From Candidatus Latescibacteria bacterium 4484_7 (GTDB lineage: Bacteria > Krumholzibacteriota > Krumholzibacteriia > Krumholzibacteriales > Krumholzibacteriaceae): DNA of 8,575 bases. The position numbers were made by a program, and so were the translations under genes. The notes beneath the pieces are model-generated. The model searched no databases and was not told the origin of the DNA. It worked only from the letters and a program-made list of their open reading frames with translations. Location: NCBI GenBank assembly GCA_002085285.1, contig NATK01000051.1:1-8575 (forward strand), in the 5' to 3' direction. Positions 1-6,235 of the stretch are shown here, in pieces; positions within the stretch are counted from its first letter, which is position 1; the number at the start of each line of letters is the position of its first letter.

Positions 1-1793
1 TCGAAGACCATATACTTCACAGGCACGCCGTTTTTTCTCGCCGCCTTGACGATCTCGTCGGATTCGACCTTCAGCACCCGCGGGTCGTTCGCACCCTGAA
101 GAACCATAAGAGGCCTCACGATCTTCGCCGCGTTGAAGAGTGGTGAGATCTTCTTGAGATAGGCCTCATCCTTGTCGGGATCTCCCATCTCCTTATAGAG
201 AGCCTCTCTGAAAGACTCCCACCAGGGCGGTATACTCTTCAGCGTTCTCACCCAGTTTGAGATGCCGAAGAGATCCACGCCCACTGCGAATTCTTCGGGC
301 CTCAGTGTAAGTGCTGCAAGGGCCATGTACCCTCCGTAACTTCCCCCGAGGATGCCTATCTTTTCGGGATCCACATAGCCGAGCGACCTGAGGTAATCCT
401 TTGCTGCTACGCAGTCGCCGAGATCGTCCTCGCCGTGCTTCATATCGTCGAGAGAGAAAAATTTCTTGCCGTATCCCGAGCTGCCCCTGTTGTTCACAGC
501 CAGCACCACGTATCCGTGGTTCACGAGGTACTGAATCAGCGAGCTGTATCCGACCCTCGACTGCCCGCCGGGGCCTCCGTGGACCCACACGAGCGCCGGA
601 GCCCTATCACCCTTCTTCACACCGAGCGGCTTGTACAGAATGGCTGGTATCTCGAGACCGTCATATGACTTGTACCTCACCACCTGTGCGGCAACGAGGT
701 CTCGAGTGTCTATTTCGGGGTTCATCGAATCGGTGAGCCTCCTGTACTTCTTCGTTCTGAAGTCATAGACGTAGAGATTGTTCGGCGAGCGAGAGCCGTT
801 GACGTAGAAGGCCATGAGGTTTTCGCTCCGCGAGATGTTGACCGAGCTTATTATGCCTTCCGGCATCGCCGGCAGATCGACTCTCTTGCCCGTCGCCATG
901 TCGTAGATCCTTATCTCCGTCCTGGCGTCGTTGTTTATCGCAATAACCATGTACTTGCCGTTGTGCGAAATATATGCGTAGCTTATGTCCCAATCGACCT
1001 TCTCCACGACCTTCGACTTACCCGAATCGATGTCGTAGCTTCGCAGATACATAAATTCGCTTCCGTCGTCCGTTAGGTAGTAGAGCTTGCCGCTGTCAAT
1101 CGAGAATTCAACCGGCGCGTAGTTCACGTCGCCCTCGTGAGGAGTCAGCTTTTTCATTGCACCTGATTTGATCTCGTAAAGGTACATGTCGGAATTGTGC
1201 TCGGTGATCGTCTTGGAAAATGCGATGTAGCGCTTGTCATTGGAGATGCAGCCAAAGCTCAAGCCGCTGTCGTTCTGGTAGATCATCTTCGGTGTCATCG
1301 TTGCGATATCCATCTCGTAAAAATCCATGAAGCGGGGATTCCTTTTGTTGCAGCCGAAGAAGAAACTTTTTTCATCGTGGCTCCACCCGAGGAAAACGGC
1401 CCTCGCCCCCTCGTAAGGGGTCAGGTCTTTGGATTCACCGTCCATGTTCATCACATAGATATGATATATCTCGTTGCCGCCTTGATCGCTCCTGTATAGA
1501 AACCTATCGTCGTTGGGAAAGTATGAGATAGCGAATATCGAGTTCTTCGTCGATTTCGTGAGCTGCTTCGCTTCACCACCGTTCACAGGCACCGAATAGG
1601 CGTTGAAGATCCCGCTCTCGTCGCTCGAGAAGAGTATCTTGCCCTCGTCACTCGAAAAAGAGCTCCCCCCTATAGAGACCGTATTGAGAAACTGCTCGAT
1701 AGTGTATTGCTTCGGAGCCTTGCTCGTTGTCGAGCATCCGAATACTACGGTTAGAATAGCTGCAGCGCAAACCGCCATGAACCTCTTCTTCAC
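1..1793 (-). CDS. S9-family serine peptidase (prolyl oligopeptidase/dipeptidyl aminopeptidase type), predicted lipoprotein, 3' end outside window
   Basis: The frame is open from a GTG at 1793 to the window edge, with 597 complete codons visible. The GTG is preceded by AGGAGG at 1804-1799 with a 5-nt spacer; an ATG five codons later lacks such a site. The N-terminus (KKRF, a hydrophobic stretch, then VFGC with Cys20) reads as a lipoprotein signal peptide. Residues about 30-340 carry repeated propeller-like segments with SSDE, YRSDQGG and NMDG motifs, as in the beta-propeller of S9 enzymes. Residues from about 350 are the alpha/beta-hydrolase: HGGPGG at 405-410, NNRGSSGYG, the nucleophile motif GGSYGGYM with Ser485, and GANDPRV with catalytic Asp570. 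The Ser-Asp distance of 85 is normal for the family. The catalytic His is expected about 30 residues after Asp570, just beyond the edge; the last residues KYMVF followed by a codon starting GA fit the usual approach to DEGHG. The inferred role is cleavage of short peptides at the cell envelope. The gene lies 247 bp after the exporter operon, so it may be a separate transcription unit. The family call is firm; the substrate is unknown. Confidence 0.95.
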   Translation of the reverse strand, partial: MKKRFMAVCAAAILTVVFGCSTTSKAPKQYTIEQFLNTVSIGGSSFSSDEGKILFSSDESGIFNAYSVPVNGGEAKQLTKSTKNSIFAISYFPNDDRFLYRSDQGGNEIYHIYVMNMDGESKDLTPYEGARAVFLGWSHDEKSFFFGCNKRNPRFMDFYEMDIATMTPKMIYQNDSGLSFGCISNDKRYIAFSKTITEHNSDMYLYEIKSGAMKKLTPHEGDVNYAPVEFSIDSGKLYYLTDDGSEFMYLRSYDIDSGKSKVVEKVDWDISYAYISHNGKYMVIAINNDARTEIRIYDMATGKRVDLPAMPEGIISSVNISRSENLMAFYVNGSRSPNNLYVYDFRTKKYRRLTDSMNPEIDTRDLVAAQVVRYKSYDGLEIPAILYKPLGVKKGDRAPALVWVHGGPGGQSRVGYSSLIQYLVNHGYVVLAVNNRGSSGYGKKFFSLDDMKHGEDDLGDCVAAKDYLRSLGYVDPEKIGILGGSYGGYMALAALTLRPEEFAVGVDLFGISNWVRTLKSIPPWWESFREALYKEMGDPDKDEAYLKKISPLFNAAKIVRPLMVLQGANDPRVLKVESDEIVKAARKNGVPVKYMVF

Positions 1794-1798
1794 TTCTC

Positions 1799-1804
1799 CC
1801 TCCT
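1799..1804 (-). promoter_or_regulatory. Shine-Dalgarno site of the S9 peptidase
   Basis: On the minus strand AGGAGG lies 5 nt before the GTG at 1793. This decides for the GTG start over the downstream ATG at 1778 and gives the n-region KKR expected of a lipoprotein signal peptide. Confidence 0.8.
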
Positions 1805-1914
1805 TGTTTATGATTGCGCCCACCTGACAAATAGGGCCTGTCTCGATACAACATGTTCTACGAAACTACGCAGACTTTGTTCCGAATCATAATATATGAA
1901 AAGGGCGCGTCTCG

Positions 1915-1956
1915 CTATACTTTATTGTCCCGCAAGCCGGGAACAGGAATAGACAA
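1915..1956 (-). CDS. possible 13-residue leader-type small ORF with a strong ribosome-binding site
   Basis: A TTG at 1956 follows the perfect Shine-Dalgarno AGGAGGT by about 4 nt and opens a frame of 13 codons ending in TAG at 1917-1915 (predicted peptide MSIPVPGLRDNKV). The downstream copy of the 19-nt repeat lies inside it and encodes part of GLRDNK. No gene large enough to use this ribosome-binding site otherwise follows within reach; the S9 peptidase starts 160 nt later with its own site. It could be a leader peptide, or the AGGAGGT could be part of an RNA structure or simply chance. I have no homologue in mind, and the call is tentative. Confidence 0.2.
   Translation of the reverse strand: MSIPVPGLRDNKV
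1920..1938 (-). repeat. 19-nt direct repeat, copy B
   Basis: The plus strand reads CTTTATTGTCCCGCAAGCC, identical to copy A exactly 80 bp away. On the minus strand it follows GTTCCC and forms a small perfect hairpin, TCCCG (1942-1938) with CGGGA (1932-1928) around a 5-nt loop. Both copies are flanked by GGAAC on the plus strand, 1 nt after this copy and 6 nt after the other, so the original unit may be about 25 nt. Confidence 0.85.
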
Positions 1957-1979
1957 GGTGACCTCCTGTTAATAGAGGT
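1942..1979 (-). promoter_or_regulatory. overlapping inverted repeats around an orphan Shine-Dalgarno sequence
   Basis: On the minus strand the AGGAGGT at 1967-1961 can pair in two mutually exclusive ways. ACCTC (1979-1975) is complementary to GAGGT (1965-1961) with a 9-nt loop. AACAGGA (1970-1964) is complementary to TCCTGTT (1948-1942) with a 15-nt loop. AGGTGACCT (1964-1956) is also a short palindrome. This arrangement resembles a switch that hides or exposes a ribosome-binding site, but no large gene follows directly, and the stems are short enough that chance is possible. Confidence 0.3.
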
Positions 1980-1999
1980 TAGGATGCATCTTCCGTTCC

Positions 2000-2018
2000 C
2001 TTTATTGTCCCGCAAGCC
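2000..2018 (-). repeat. 19-nt direct repeat, copy A
   Basis: The sequence is identical to the copy at 1920-1938. It lies 22 nt after the stop codon of permease 2. On the minus strand it is bracketed by CGTTCC (2030-2025) and GGAACG (1999-1994), a 6-bp inverted repeat that would place most of the repeat in a 25-nt loop. There is no T-tract, so it is not a clear intrinsic terminator. The element occurs nowhere else in this window as far as I can see by eye. Confidence 0.85.
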
Positions 2019-2040
2019 TCCGCCGGAACGAACACCACCC

Positions 2041-3141
2041 CTAAGTAAGCCTCTTGTGGAATCTCATCACGGACGTAGCGAATATCGAGATCCCGATTAT
2101 GACGAGCGCTTCGAGATCGGGCAGGATCGTCTGCAGACCCACCCCCTTTAGCAGCAGGTCCCTTGCACTTCTTATAAAATATTTGAGAGGGTTCACCACA
2201 GTGATGTACTGAACCCAGTGAGGCATGTTCTCGATAGGGAAGAAGAGACCGCTGAGCAGGATAAAGACCACCATGAAGGCCCACGAGGTAAAGAGGGCTT
2301 GCTGTTGAGTGCCCGCGATCGTGGAGATGAATATGCCGAGGCCAAGGTTTGCTATGATGAAGCAGAAGGCCCCGAGCACGAAAAGAACAATGCTGCCTCT
2401 GATCGGGACCTTGAACCATAGCACTCCTACGATCATGGCTATCCCCATCGCGACGAGTGCGAGCACAGCGAATGGTATCGTCTTGCCCGCTATGATCTGC
2501 CAAGGCTTGAGGGGAGTGACCATGAGCTGCTCGAATGTCCCCTTCTCCTTCTCCTTGACGATCGCAAGGCCGGTGAGGAGCATCGTCAGCACGGTGAGCA
2601 GCACCCCGATTATTCCAGGTATCATGAAGTATACGCTCTCGAGCTCCGGGTTGTACCGTATGTTCATCACGGGATTGACGACGTGGGCGGTCCTCCCCCT
2701 TGCGATGCGATGAGCAAAGGAGTTGATGTATCCCACACAGTAGCTCAATGCGACAGAGCTCGTGTTCGAATTCTCCCCGTCGAGAAGCACTTGAATGCCG
2801 ACGCCTTCTCCCTTCTCGAGACCGCGCTCGAAATTCCTGCCTACGACAACCGCGGCCTTCGCCTCACCACGTCTTATCAATCTCTCTACAGGCTCTGCGT
2901 ATTGGTAGAGTGCTTTCACATTGAAATATTCATTGTTCATGAACGAACCGAGCAGTTCTCTGCTCATCTGCGAATCGTCCCTGTCGACGAAGAGAAGGTC
3001 AACGTTCCTCACGTCGGTCGTAACGGCATAGCCGAGTATGAAGAGCTGTACAAGAGGCACGACGAATATGATCCTTACCATATTCCTGTCTCTGAATACC
3101 TGAATGAATTCTTTACGAATAAAATTCAACAGTGCATTCAT
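2041..3141 (-). CDS. ABC-2 type transporter permease 2 (YbhR/YhhJ-like)
   Basis: This is a 366-residue integral membrane permease of the ABC-2 superfamily, last gene of the exporter operon. It has the family layout: a cytoplasmic start with FIRKEFIQVFRDRN (7-20), TM1 at about 23-42, a periplasmic domain of about 125 residues, then five more hydrophobic segments near 172-194, 220-243, 250-273, 283-303 and 343-358. VKEKEKGTFEQLMVTPLKP at 195-213, after TM2, is the conserved segment that contacts the ATPase. SGLFFPIENMPHW (297-309) and VNPLKYFIRSARD (316-328) are typical of YbhR/YhhJ proteins. I chose the ATG at 3141 because GGAAAAGG ends 7 nt upstream and it gives the usual N-terminus. An in-frame TTG at 3177 would add 12 residues with no ribosome-binding site. 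It is 33% or less alike to permease 1 by eye and probably pairs with it. The 225-bp gap before this gene is odd, because the three genes upstream overlap one another. Confidence 0.93.
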   Translation of the reverse strand: MNALLNFIRKEFIQVFRDRNMVRIIFVVPLVQLFILGYAVTTDVRNVDLLFVDRDDSQMSRELLGSFMNNEYFNVKALYQYAEPVERLIRRGEAKAAVVVGRNFERGLEKGEGVGIQVLLDGENSNTSSVALSYCVGYINSFAHRIARGRTAHVVNPVMNIRYNPELESVYFMIPGIIGVLLTVLTMLLTGLAIVKEKEKGTFEQLMVTPLKPWQIIAGKTIPFAVLALVAMGIAMIVGVLWFKVPIRGSIVLFVLGAFCFIIANLGLGIFISTIAGTQQQALFTSWAFMVVFILLSGLFFPIENMPHWVQYITVVNPLKYFIRSARDLLLKGVGLQTILPDLEALVIIGISIFATSVMRFHKRLT

Positions 3142-3177
3142 CGCAGTGCCTTTTCCAATCTTATCAACAACGACCAA

Positions 3178-3330
3178 TCATAACCGAATCGCCTCAAACT
3201 GTCCCGAGCCGCCGCCCATTCTTCTTGTTACTGCCGCCCCGATTCCCGTTTGTTGCTTTGCCTGTGGCGGCCTGCATGCGTTTATCGTTTTCGGGCCTGC
3301 TGCAAGTATGCCTGCCTTCTTCTCATCCAT
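3178..3330 (-). CDS. possible 50-residue small ORF between the two permease genes
   Basis: An ATG at 3330 opens a 50-codon frame (starting MDEKKAGILA, containing MGGGSGQF, ending EAIRL) with TGA at 3180-3178. It fills most of the 225-bp gap and starts 36 nt after the permease 1 stop. It is in the same reading frame as the gene that follows: the TGA is directly followed by TTG at 3177, which is in frame with permease 2. The stop also overlaps an ATG (ATGA at 3181-3178) that opens only a five-codon frame. Against a real gene: the ribosome-binding site is weak (AGGG about 9 nt upstream), third codon positions carry many As unlike the neighbouring genes, and the peptide is basic and low in hydrophobic residues with no motif I recognise. 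It may be a small protein, a remnant of a longer permease leader, or chance. Confidence 0.25.
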   Translation of the reverse strand: MDEKKAGILAAGPKTINACRPPQAKQQTGIGAAVTRRMGGGSGQFEAIRL

Positions 3331-3366
3331 GCTGCAATCACCCTTTCACCCTCCTCATTGCCTTCA

Positions 3367-4473
3367 TCACTTTCCGCTCGAAAGTTTCAGACTGAACCTC
3401 TTCGTAGCTGCGAGCAAAAATACCAAAGCGATTACAGAGAGCGCTGCTATCTCCCGCCACAGTTGCCCCATCGTATTTCCCTTGAGCATTATTCCTCTTA
3501 TGATAACGAGATAGTGTGTTGCCGGAACGACCCTGGCGATAAGCCTCAGCGGCAGAGGCATAGACGCCAGGGGGAATATGAACCCTGATAGCATCGTCGA
3601 AGGCAGCAGTGTCGCAAAAAGCGAAAGCATCATAGCTACCTGCTGCGAATCCACCACAGAGGAAATAAGAAGCCCCACCGAAAGCGCCGTGAGAAGAAAT
3701 AGTATGCTGAGAAGAGCCAATTCGGCCAAAGAGCCTTCGACGGGCACCCCGAACCAGAAGTGGCCGATCGCGATTATGAGCCCGGCTATTGCAACGGCGA
3801 GCACCAGATAGGGCACCACCTTGCCTGCAACGATCTCTATGGGCCTTATTGGACTCACGAGAATCTGCTCCATCGTTCCCGTTTCCTTCTCCCTCGCTAT
3901 CGTCACCGATGTTAGAAGCGCTCCGAGCATCATCATTATCAGAGCAACGAGCCCCGGCACGATGAAGTTGGACGATTTCATGTCCCTGTTGTAGAGCATC
4001 ACGGGCCTTATCTCGAGAGGTACCTTTTGTCCTCTCATCGACAGTCCGCCGAAAAATCCTTTTATGTATCCCTGTATAAGGCTGGCTGTATTGGCGTTGC
4101 TTCCATCGATGACGACGCCTACACTCGCATCACCCTCGACGGTAAACCGTTCTTCGAAGTCCCTCGGTATGATGACAACCGCCTGCGCCTTGCGGCCGAG
4201 CAGCATATCATCCGAGCGCGCTGGATCCTCGAAGTAACGCGTAACCTTGAAATACCCGGAGCTCTGCAGCCTGCTCACGAGCTCTCTCGAAAGACTCGTG
4301 CTGCATTGATCGCTCACCGCGATCCTCACCTCTTTCATGTTCAGGTCAATCGCATATCCGAAAAGAAACATCATCAGAATCGGCAGAATGAATATGATGA
4401 ACACAGAACGCGGATCACGGAATATGTGTATGAATTCCTTAGAAAGTATCGCTCCGAATCTCTCGATGTTCAT
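3367..4473 (-). CDS. ABC-2 type transporter permease 1 (YbhS-like)
   Basis: This 368-residue ABC-2 permease begins with the family N-terminus (LSKEFIHIFRDPRS at 10-23). Hydrophobic segments lie near 24-42, 171-192, 219-240, 251-272, 279-302 and 341-357, giving six TM helices with a periplasmic domain of about 125 residues between TM1 and TM2. AREKETGTMEQILVSPIRP (193-211) is the cytoplasmic coupling segment, and GFIFPLASMP (297-306) followed by VPATHYLVIIRGIMLKG (316-332) is the conserved block before the last helix. The ATG at 4473 overlaps the TGA of ATPase 2 (ATGA at 4473-4470), which points to translational coupling and fixes the start. With permease 2 it most likely forms the heterodimeric membrane channel of a drug/lipid-type exporter. 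The substrate cannot be read from the sequence; YbhFSR-type pumps are associated with drug and cation export in E. coli. Confidence 0.95.
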   Translation of the reverse strand: MNIERFGAILSKEFIHIFRDPRSVFIIFILPILMMFLFGYAIDLNMKEVRIAVSDQCSTSLSRELVSRLQSSGYFKVTRYFEDPARSDDMLLGRKAQAVVIIPRDFEERFTVEGDASVGVVIDGSNANTASLIQGYIKGFFGGLSMRGQKVPLEIRPVMLYNRDMKSSNFIVPGLVALIMMMLGALLTSVTIAREKETGTMEQILVSPIRPIEIVAGKVVPYLVLAVAIAGLIIAIGHFWFGVPVEGSLAELALLSILFLLTALSVGLLISSVVDSQQVAMMLSLFATLLPSTMLSGFIFPLASMPLPLRLIARVVPATHYLVIIRGIMLKGNTMGQLWREIAALSVIALVFLLAATKRFSLKLSSGK

Positions 4474-5207
4474 CTCTTACCCATCTCCGTCGACACGAAC
4501 ACCTCTTCGATGCTGGAAACATGGAACTGTTTCTTTAGTTCACCCGGCGACCCGGTCGCCACCTTTTTCCCGTCTCTCATGACCATAAGATTATTGCAGT
4601 ACTCGGCCTCATCCATGTAATGAGTCGTGACGAGGACGGCCATGCCGTCTGCTGCGATGGAGTTGATGATATCCCAGAACTGACGGCGCATGATCGGATC
4701 AACACCTGAAGTGGGCTCGTCCAGGAAGAGTACCAGAGGCCGGTGCAAGATCGCATTCGCAAGCGCGAGCCTCTGCCTTATCCCGGGGGGGAGGCCGTCT
4801 GTTCTTCTCTCCATCAATCCAGAAAGACCAATGTGCGATGCGATCTCCTCGAACCTTTCTCTTATCTGCTTCCCCGTGAGACCATAAACACCGCCGAAGA
4901 AACGAATATTCTCGTAAACGGTCAAATCCTCGTAGAGAGAAAACTTCTGCGACATGTAGCCTATGCGTCTTTTTATCTTCTCGTAGTCCCTGTTGATGTC
5001 GAAGCCTGCTACCGTACCTCTGCCCGAGCTCGGCTTGAGAAGTCCGGCGAGCATCCTTATCGTGGTCGTTTTTCCTGCACCATTGGCTCCGAGAAGCCCG
5101 AATATCTCGCCCCGTACTATGTCGAAGGAGACATTGTCGACCGCTGTGAAACGTCCAAACCTCTTGGTCAATCTTTCGACACTTACTGCGTAGTCACCCG
5201 AAATCAT
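4470..5207 (-). CDS. ABC transporter ATPase 2 (equivalent to the C-terminal half of YbhF)
   Basis: This 245-residue nucleotide-binding protein has Walker A GANGAGKTT at 40-48, Q-loop Gln87 in GYMSQKFSLYEDLT, Walker B VLFLDE at 159-164 with the catalytic Glu164, D-loop SGVDP at 167-171 and switch His196 in TTHYMDEAE. The ABC signature is not LSGGQ but LPPGI at 139-143, followed by a normal RQRLALANAILHRP. I recall LP-x-G variants from the second ATPase domain of RbbA/YbhF-type proteins, so this looks like a family trait and not damage; the frame is open through the run of Cs that encodes the prolines. In a heterodimer with ATPase 1 its own Walker motifs and His would pair with the intact signature of the partner. 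The start overlaps the stop of ATPase 1 (ATGA at 5207-5204), and its stop overlaps permease 1. The tail carries the usual SSIEEVFV segment. Cytoplasmic, energises export. Confidence 0.95.
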   Translation of the reverse strand: MISGDYAVSVERLTKRFGRFTAVDNVSFDIVRGEIFGLLGANGAGKTTTIRMLAGLLKPSSGRGTVAGFDINRDYEKIKRRIGYMSQKFSLYEDLTVYENIRFFGGVYGLTGKQIRERFEEIASHIGLSGLMERRTDGLPPGIRQRLALANAILHRPLVLFLDEPTSGVDPIMRRQFWDIINSIAADGMAVLVTTHYMDEAEYCNNLMVMRDGKKVATGSPGELKKQFHVSSIEEVFVSTEMGKR

Positions 5208-6133
5208 TCGTCCCGCCCTTCCATCAGAGCAATAAACGTATCCTCGATGCCAGGCGCTGCTTTTTCTATACCGTCTGTCCCCACGCCTTCGGTCAGAAGA
5301 AGTGCCGAGATGTCCTTTTCGATGTGAGCGTATTTCGCCGGCAAAACTACTCGAATCCTGTCACCAAGAATCTGAACGAATCTCGTCGGCACGACTTCCT
5401 TGATCCTTGCCGCCAGGCGTTTCAGCTCCCCACTCTTTACTTCGAGGATTTCTCCCTCGAAGGCACTCCTCACCTCGTCTGTCGTTCCATTGAAAAGAAT
5501 ACGCCCGGCATACATCATCGCAGCCCTATCGCATCGTTCGGCCTCGTTCATATAGGGGGTGGAAACGAGTATAGTCGTGCCTTTCGATTTCAACTCTTCG
5601 AGCATCCTCCAGAATTCGCGTCTCGACACCGGATCCACACCAGTTGTCGGTTCATCCAGTACCAGCACCTTCGGCTGATGAATGAGTACACACGAAAGCG
5701 CCAGCTTCTGCTTCATACCCCCTGATAGGGCTTCCGCCCTGCGTGAAACGAAACCACCGAGCCTGCTGAACTCGAGGAGCTCTTTCATCCTCTCTTCACG
5801 CTTGCGCCTCGGAACCCCAAGGAGTCTCGCGAAGAAATCGAGGTTTTCTCTCACCGTTAGATCGCCGTAGAGCGAGAACCTTTGCGGCATGTACCCCACT
5901 ATCTCCCTTATCTTCTCCGGCTCCCCGCTCACGGAAAAACCTCCGAGTGAGGCATCGCCGCGATCCGCGTCGAGAAGAGTGCAAACGATCCTCATCAGCG
6001 TGGTCTTGCCGGCACCATCCGGTCCAAGGAGAGCAAACATCTCCCCCTCTTCAACATCAAGAGACACCGAAGCCAGCGCCTTGTTATTTGCAAAGCTCTT
6101 TTCGAGCCCCTTTACTTCGATCATCGAACTCAT
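5204..6133 (-). CDS. ABC transporter ATPase 1 (equivalent to the N-terminal half of YbhF)
   Basis: This 309-residue ATPase has Walker A GPDGAGKTT at 37-45, Q-loop Gln84 in GYMPQRFSLYGDLT, a normal signature LSGGMKQ at 136-142, Walker B VLVLDE at 156-161 with Glu161, and D-loop TGVDP at 164-168. The switch position, usually His, is Pro193 in VSTPYMNEAERC. Residues from about 225 form a C-terminal extension (ILEVKSGELKRLA to the end) typical of export ATPases of this group and ending in IEDTFIALME. E. coli YbhF carries two such domains in one chain; here they are two genes of 309 and 245 residues with a 4-nt ATGA overlap. The ATG at 6133 has no strong ribosome-binding site, and an ATG three codons downstream (6124) is equally possible; MIEVKGLEKSF would be the more usual beginning. 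It lies 102 bp after the adaptor gene and is probably cotranscribed with it. Confidence 0.95.
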   Translation of the reverse strand: MSSMIEVKGLEKSFANNKALASVSLDVEEGEMFALLGPDGAGKTTLMRIVCTLLDADRGDASLGGFSVSGEPEKIREIVGYMPQRFSLYGDLTVRENLDFFARLLGVPRRKREERMKELLEFSRLGGFVSRRAEALSGGMKQKLALSCVLIHQPKVLVLDEPTTGVDPVSRREFWRMLEELKSKGTTILVSTPYMNEAERCDRAAMMYAGRILFNGTTDEVRSAFEGEILEVKSGELKRLAARIKEVVPTRFVQILGDRIRVVLPAKYAHIEKDISALLLTEGVGTDGIEKAAPGIEDTFIALMEGRDE

Positions 6134-6235
6134 TTCTAAACGACCGCCCTTGATCCGATCCGTTGATTCGCTTAGAGCATCCCGTGAAGAGATCGGACGC
6201 CGTCTTCTATTGAGGCTATCCGCCTTGCCTCTTTC

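Noticed and set aside
1884..1902. AT-rich patch as a promoter -10 region for the S9 peptidase
   Set aside because: TATATT/TATGAT-like hexamers are present, but no acceptable -35 partner is found 16-19 nt upstream.
1979..2503. 174-residue open frame on the minus strand overlapping the end of permease 2
   Set aside because: It lies in another frame of the clear permease gene, its peptide is rich in His, Arg and Ser without any motif, and it has no supported start. It merely runs on into the repeat region.
3141..3177. TTG start at 3177 for permease 2
   Set aside because: It would add 12 residues with no ribosome-binding site; the ATG at 3141 has GGAAAAGG at suitable spacing and gives the normal family N-terminus.
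3232..3276. GCCGCC/GGCGGC inverted repeat in the gap between the permeases
   Set aside because: Only 6 bp of low-complexity GC with a loop of over 30 nt; no support for a functional hairpin.
4027..4620. 197-residue plus-strand open frame opposite permease 1
   Set aside because: It is antisense to a strong gene with intact motifs, has no recognisable domain, and crosses the ATPase 2/permease 1 junction. The same applies to the plus-strand frames at 2683-3183, 4743-5327 and 7469-8029.
4782..4795. run of seven Gs as a possible frameshift or sequencing error in the ATPase 2 signature
   Set aside because: The frame is continuous on both sides and the encoded LPPG-I-RQRL fits the known LP-x-G variant, so no length error is needed.
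6154..6197. 7-bp inverted repeat (TCCGATC/GATCGGA) in the 102-bp gap between adaptor and ATPase 1
   Set aside because: The arms are short with a 30-nt spacer and no T-tract; chance is a sufficient explanation.
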